Source: DASWJZ01 sp963792885 (lineage in GTDB: Bacteria; Pseudomonadota; Alphaproteobacteria; Rhizobiales; Afifellaceae). Taken from it: 64,000 nt of DNA. The DNA is taken from positions 868,001-932,000 of the forward strand of contig CAWBXX010000002.1 of NCBI GenBank assembly GCA_963792885.1. The letters run 5' to 3'. Numbering within the stretch: the first letter of the stretch is position 1; the number at the start of each line of letters is the position of its first letter. The translations under genes were made by a program, and so were the position numbers. Below, one piece after another: positions 62,160 through 64,000 of this stretch. Under the pieces are notes generated by a model. It had not been told where the DNA came from. It made no database searches and was given only the letters and a program-made list of their open reading frames with translations.

Positions 62160-62798
62160 TCAAATAGGTCGCACGAAAGCGCGGCGAGCCTTCTCTATCT
62201 CCGCCCGGCAAGTGCATCCGTCGAGGTGATCGTTGACGAGCCCCATCGCCTGCATGAAGGCGTAGACCGTGGTCGGGCCGACGAACGACCAGCCGCGCTG
62301 TCGAAGCGCCTTGGAGAGCGCCGTCGACTCGGCGGACTTCGGCATCTGCGCAAGCGTGGCCTTGTCGAGCCGCTTCGGCCGGCTCTTCGCCGCTGGCTCG
62401 TAGCGCCACGCGAAAGCGGCGAGCGAGCCGGCCTCGTCGACGAGCTCCAAAGCGCACTTCGCATTGTTGATCACCGATTCGATCTTGCCGCGATGGCGCA
62501 CGATGCCGGGATCGGCGAGGCAGCGCTTCACGTCGCGCGCGTTGAACTGCGCGACCTTCGTGACGTCGAAGCCGGCGAAGGCTGCGCGGAAGTTCTCGCG
62601 CTTCCTCAAGATCGTGATCCACGAGAGCCCCGCCTGAAAGCCTTCAAGGCACAGCTTCTCGAAGAGCCGGTTGTCGTCGGAGACCGGACGGCCCCATTCG
62701 TCGTCATGGTAGTGCAGATAGAGCGGATCGGAGCCCGGCCACCAGCAGCGCGGTCGTCCGTCGGCGCCTTGGACGATACCGTCGGCGAGCCGCGTCAC
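62160..62798 (-). CDS. tag: DNA-3-methyladenine glycosylase I
   Basis: A 212-residue Tag protein that excises 3-methyladenine. It has the N-terminal RCWWPGSDPLYLHYHDDEWG, FEKLCLEGFQAGLSWITIL, then FVGPTTVYAFMQAMGLVNDH and a zinc-binding Cys/His set (Cys18-His30 region with the C-terminal His and Cys of NDHLDGCTC). Intact frame. It is divergent from the DUF2927 gene with only 36 bp between starts. Confidence 0.95.
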   Translation of the reverse strand: MTRLADGIVQGADGRPRCWWPGSDPLYLHYHDDEWGRPVSDDNRLFEKLCLEGFQAGLSWITILRKRENFRAAFAGFDVTKVAQFNARDVKRCLADPGIVRHRGKIESVINNAKCALELVDEAGSLAAFAWRYEPAAKSRPKRLDKATLAQMPKSAESTALSKALRQRGWSFVGPTTVYAFMQAMGLVNDHLDGCTCRAEIEKARRAFVRPI

Positions 62799-62834
62799 GG
62801 GCGCTCCGCGCTTGCCGCCGAGGCGCTTACCTCT

Positions 62835-63587
62835 ATGAAAGACATGCTGAGCATACTCACCTCATGGCCTCTTGTTTTGCGTATCTCGTTGCTTCGCCAT
62901 GCGCTCGCGCTCTTTGCGTGCCTTTCGGCGACGCCGGGGCTGGCGTTCACCGACGCCGACCTGACCGATGGCTTCCAGCGCACAGTCTTCGGCTCGGAAT
63001 ATCCGAGCTGGGGCTGGCAGTCCAACATCGTGAAGAAGTTCACGAAGCCGGTTCGCGTCTACATCGACGACCGGTCGGGCACGCGGCGCGGCGAGGACGT
63101 CGAGCGTTTCGTCCGCTCGCTCCCTCGGCTCATCGAGGGCCTGCAGATAGAGACGGTTGCTGCGCCGACGGAAGCGAACTTCCGCGTCTTCGTGATCGAC
63201 CGCAAGGACTATCGCACTGTCGTCGCGCGCGAGGTTTACGGCCGTCCGTCGTCGACTTTCGCGCCCGGGAGGTGCCTGGTCCGCGTCGTCTCGACGTCGG
63301 GCGGAATCGTCCGTTCCGATGCGGTGATCGTCGCCGACGAGGGCGACGTCCTCTTCCGCCGCTGCACGGTGGAGGAGGTGCTGCAAGGGCTTGGGCCTAT
63401 CAACGACGACGGCACGCTGTCGGAAAGCGTGTTCAATGACCACTCGCGCCAAACGACCTTCACGAGCTTCGACAGGCATCTTCTGAACATGCTCTACGAC
63501 CCGCGCATCCGCCCGGGCATGAGTAGAGCCGCAGTATCGAGCGTGCTGCCGGCAGTAGCGGCGGAGGTCCGCGCTCGCCTCAGGTGA
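62835..63587 (+). CDS. DUF2927 domain protein
   Basis: A 250-residue exported or membrane-anchored protein. An N-terminal hydrophobic stretch (LRHALALFACLSATPGLAF) is followed by a DUF2927-like domain: VRVYIDDRSGTRRGEDVERF, FRVFVIDRKDYRTVV, CLVRVVSTSGG, EVLQGLGPINDDGT, and FTSFDRHLLNMLYDPRIRPGM near the end. The layout resembles a metzincin-like domain, but no HExxH is visible. Function unknown. Confidence 0.8.
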   Translation: MKDMLSILTSWPLVLRISLLRHALALFACLSATPGLAFTDADLTDGFQRTVFGSEYPSWGWQSNIVKKFTKPVRVYIDDRSGTRRGEDVERFVRSLPRLIEGLQIETVAAPTEANFRVFVIDRKDYRTVVAREVYGRPSSTFAPGRCLVRVVSTSGGIVRSDAVIVADEGDVLFRRCTVEEVLQGLGPINDDGTLSESVFNDHSRQTTFTSFDRHLLNMLYDPRIRPGMSRAAVSSVLPAVAAEVRARLR

Positions 63588-63722
63588 CTTGAAACGCTTT
63601 CTTAGGCATACTGAAAGATGTGCGGGCACCGGCAGCGCGGCGGCGCCGTCCGTTCACCGAAGCGCAGCCTTTCTCGGGCTAACGCTTCGTTACCGTTATC
63701 GACGACGAGTAGTGAGTACGTC

Positions 63723-64000
63723 ATGCAACGCACCGTCCTTTCCATCCTCTTCCTTGTGATCGCCGCTGCCTTCTCTGTTGCGTCAGCCGGCTCGCGTCCG
63801 CAGACAAGCGGCGACCCCGCAATCGACGCACAGTGGGTTCAGCTTGCGATGAGCCAGAATCCGGTAGGCTCCACGCCGTACGACCCACGCACGGCGCCCT
63901 CGACGGGGATCTTCGGCTTCGGCGCGCGGAACTCACCCGCGCAGCCGCGCGCGCAGATCCGGGCCGGCAGCGCCGCGGCGCACGATGGACCCGACCTATC
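63723..64000 (+). CDS. Secreted protein, N-terminal fragment at window end
   Basis: An open frame of 92 codons running off the window. It begins MQRTVLSILFLVIAAAFSVA with a clear signal peptide (cleavage near ASA-GS), then a Pro/Gly/Ala-rich region (SQNPVGSTPYDPRTAPSTG, AQPRAQIRAGSAAAHDGP). This pattern is seen before the catalytic domain of rhizobial L,D-transpeptidases, but the domain itself is outside the window, so I do not assign it. The 135 bp before it hold nothing recognised. Confidence 0.6.
   Translation, partial: MQRTVLSILFLVIAAAFSVASAGSRPQTSGDPAIDAQWVQLAMSQNPVGSTPYDPRTAPSTGIFGFGARNSPAQPRAQIRAGSAAAHDGPDL

Noticed and set aside
61566..63587. A 673-codon plus-strand frame covering tag and the PDZ gene
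   Set aside because: Only the last 251 codons are a plausible gene (DUF2927); the rest lies antisense to tag and the PDZ protein.
1..64000. tRNA, rRNA, CRISPR array, IS element, prophage or riboswitch
   Set aside because: I looked for cloverleaf ends, regular spacers, transposase or integrase motifs and known riboswitch cores and saw none; a covariance-model scan would be needed to exclude small RNAs.

Overview
The window is GC-rich alphaproteobacterial chromosome, most likely from the Hyphomicrobiales (Rhizobiales). Supporting signs are a GcrA cell-cycle regulator, a PdhS/DivL-like PAS sensor kinase, a plant-type glutamate-cysteine ligase, a fused CysNC, a phasin with an apparent PhaR-type operator, and palindromic repeats of the type scattered through rhizobial genomes. 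I see no rRNA or tRNA gene, CRISPR array, transposase, prophage or integration scar. The gene content is mostly core metabolism and transport.

Layout. 0-4.6 kb: an AfuABC-type ABC transporter on the minus strand, divergent from an inositol-monophosphatase-family gene, with a three-unit PhoB box between them. 4.6-9.1 kb: a small hypothetical gene, a ferredoxin-reductase-like flavoprotein, a polysaccharide deacetylase, a GNAT protein and a flavin reductase. 9.2-18.4 kb: a PQQ-type sugar dehydrogenase facing a minus-strand operon of a xylose-type ABC transporter (binding protein, permease, ATPase) followed by a di-heme oxidoreductase, a CRTAC1-like FG-GAP/ASPIC protein and an M24-fold protein. 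18.5-24.3 kb: a second sugar ABC operon with an SDR, a cupin, a binding protein, a double-length permease (two permease domains in one chain) and an ATPase. 24.4-28.5 kb: a glycosyltransferase and cysD-cysNC. 28.6-36.3 kb: the phosphate block ppk2, phoR, pstS, pstC, pstA, pstB, phoU, phoB. 36.4-41.0 kb: gcrA, a methyltransferase, argD, argF, hslO. 41.0-44.0 kb: an ECF sigma/anti-sigma pair with a secreted-repeat protein, apaG and a phasin. 44.2-49.2 kb: the sensor kinase, gshA, rsmE. 49.2-55.7 kb: higBA, xseA, a YjbR protein, a glutamine amidotransferase overlapping an amino-acid ABC binding protein, its permease, and a membrane protein combining two methyltransferase domains. 55.8-64 kb: a tautomerase, a GGDEF-EAL protein, an RraA-like protein, an FMN 2-hydroxyacid dehydrogenase, an amidohydrolase, a PDZ protein lacking protease residues, tag, a DUF2927 protein and the start of a secreted protein.

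Themes. Phosphate is the strongest theme: a complete pst-phoU-phoBR operon, ppk2 next to phoR, PhoB-type repeats before pstS, and the same repeats between the Afu-type transporter and a phosphatase-family gene. This suggests scavenging of sugar or inositol phosphates. The second theme is uptake coupled to periplasmic oxidation (sugar ABC transporters, di-heme and PQQ enzymes).

Quality warning. About eleven conserved genes, including argD, phoR and the Afu ATPase, are interrupted by single-base frameshifts, and gshA has lost its stop codon. That many breaks in otherwise healthy genes points to sequencing or assembly error rather than decay. I annotate these as single genes and give the position of each break.
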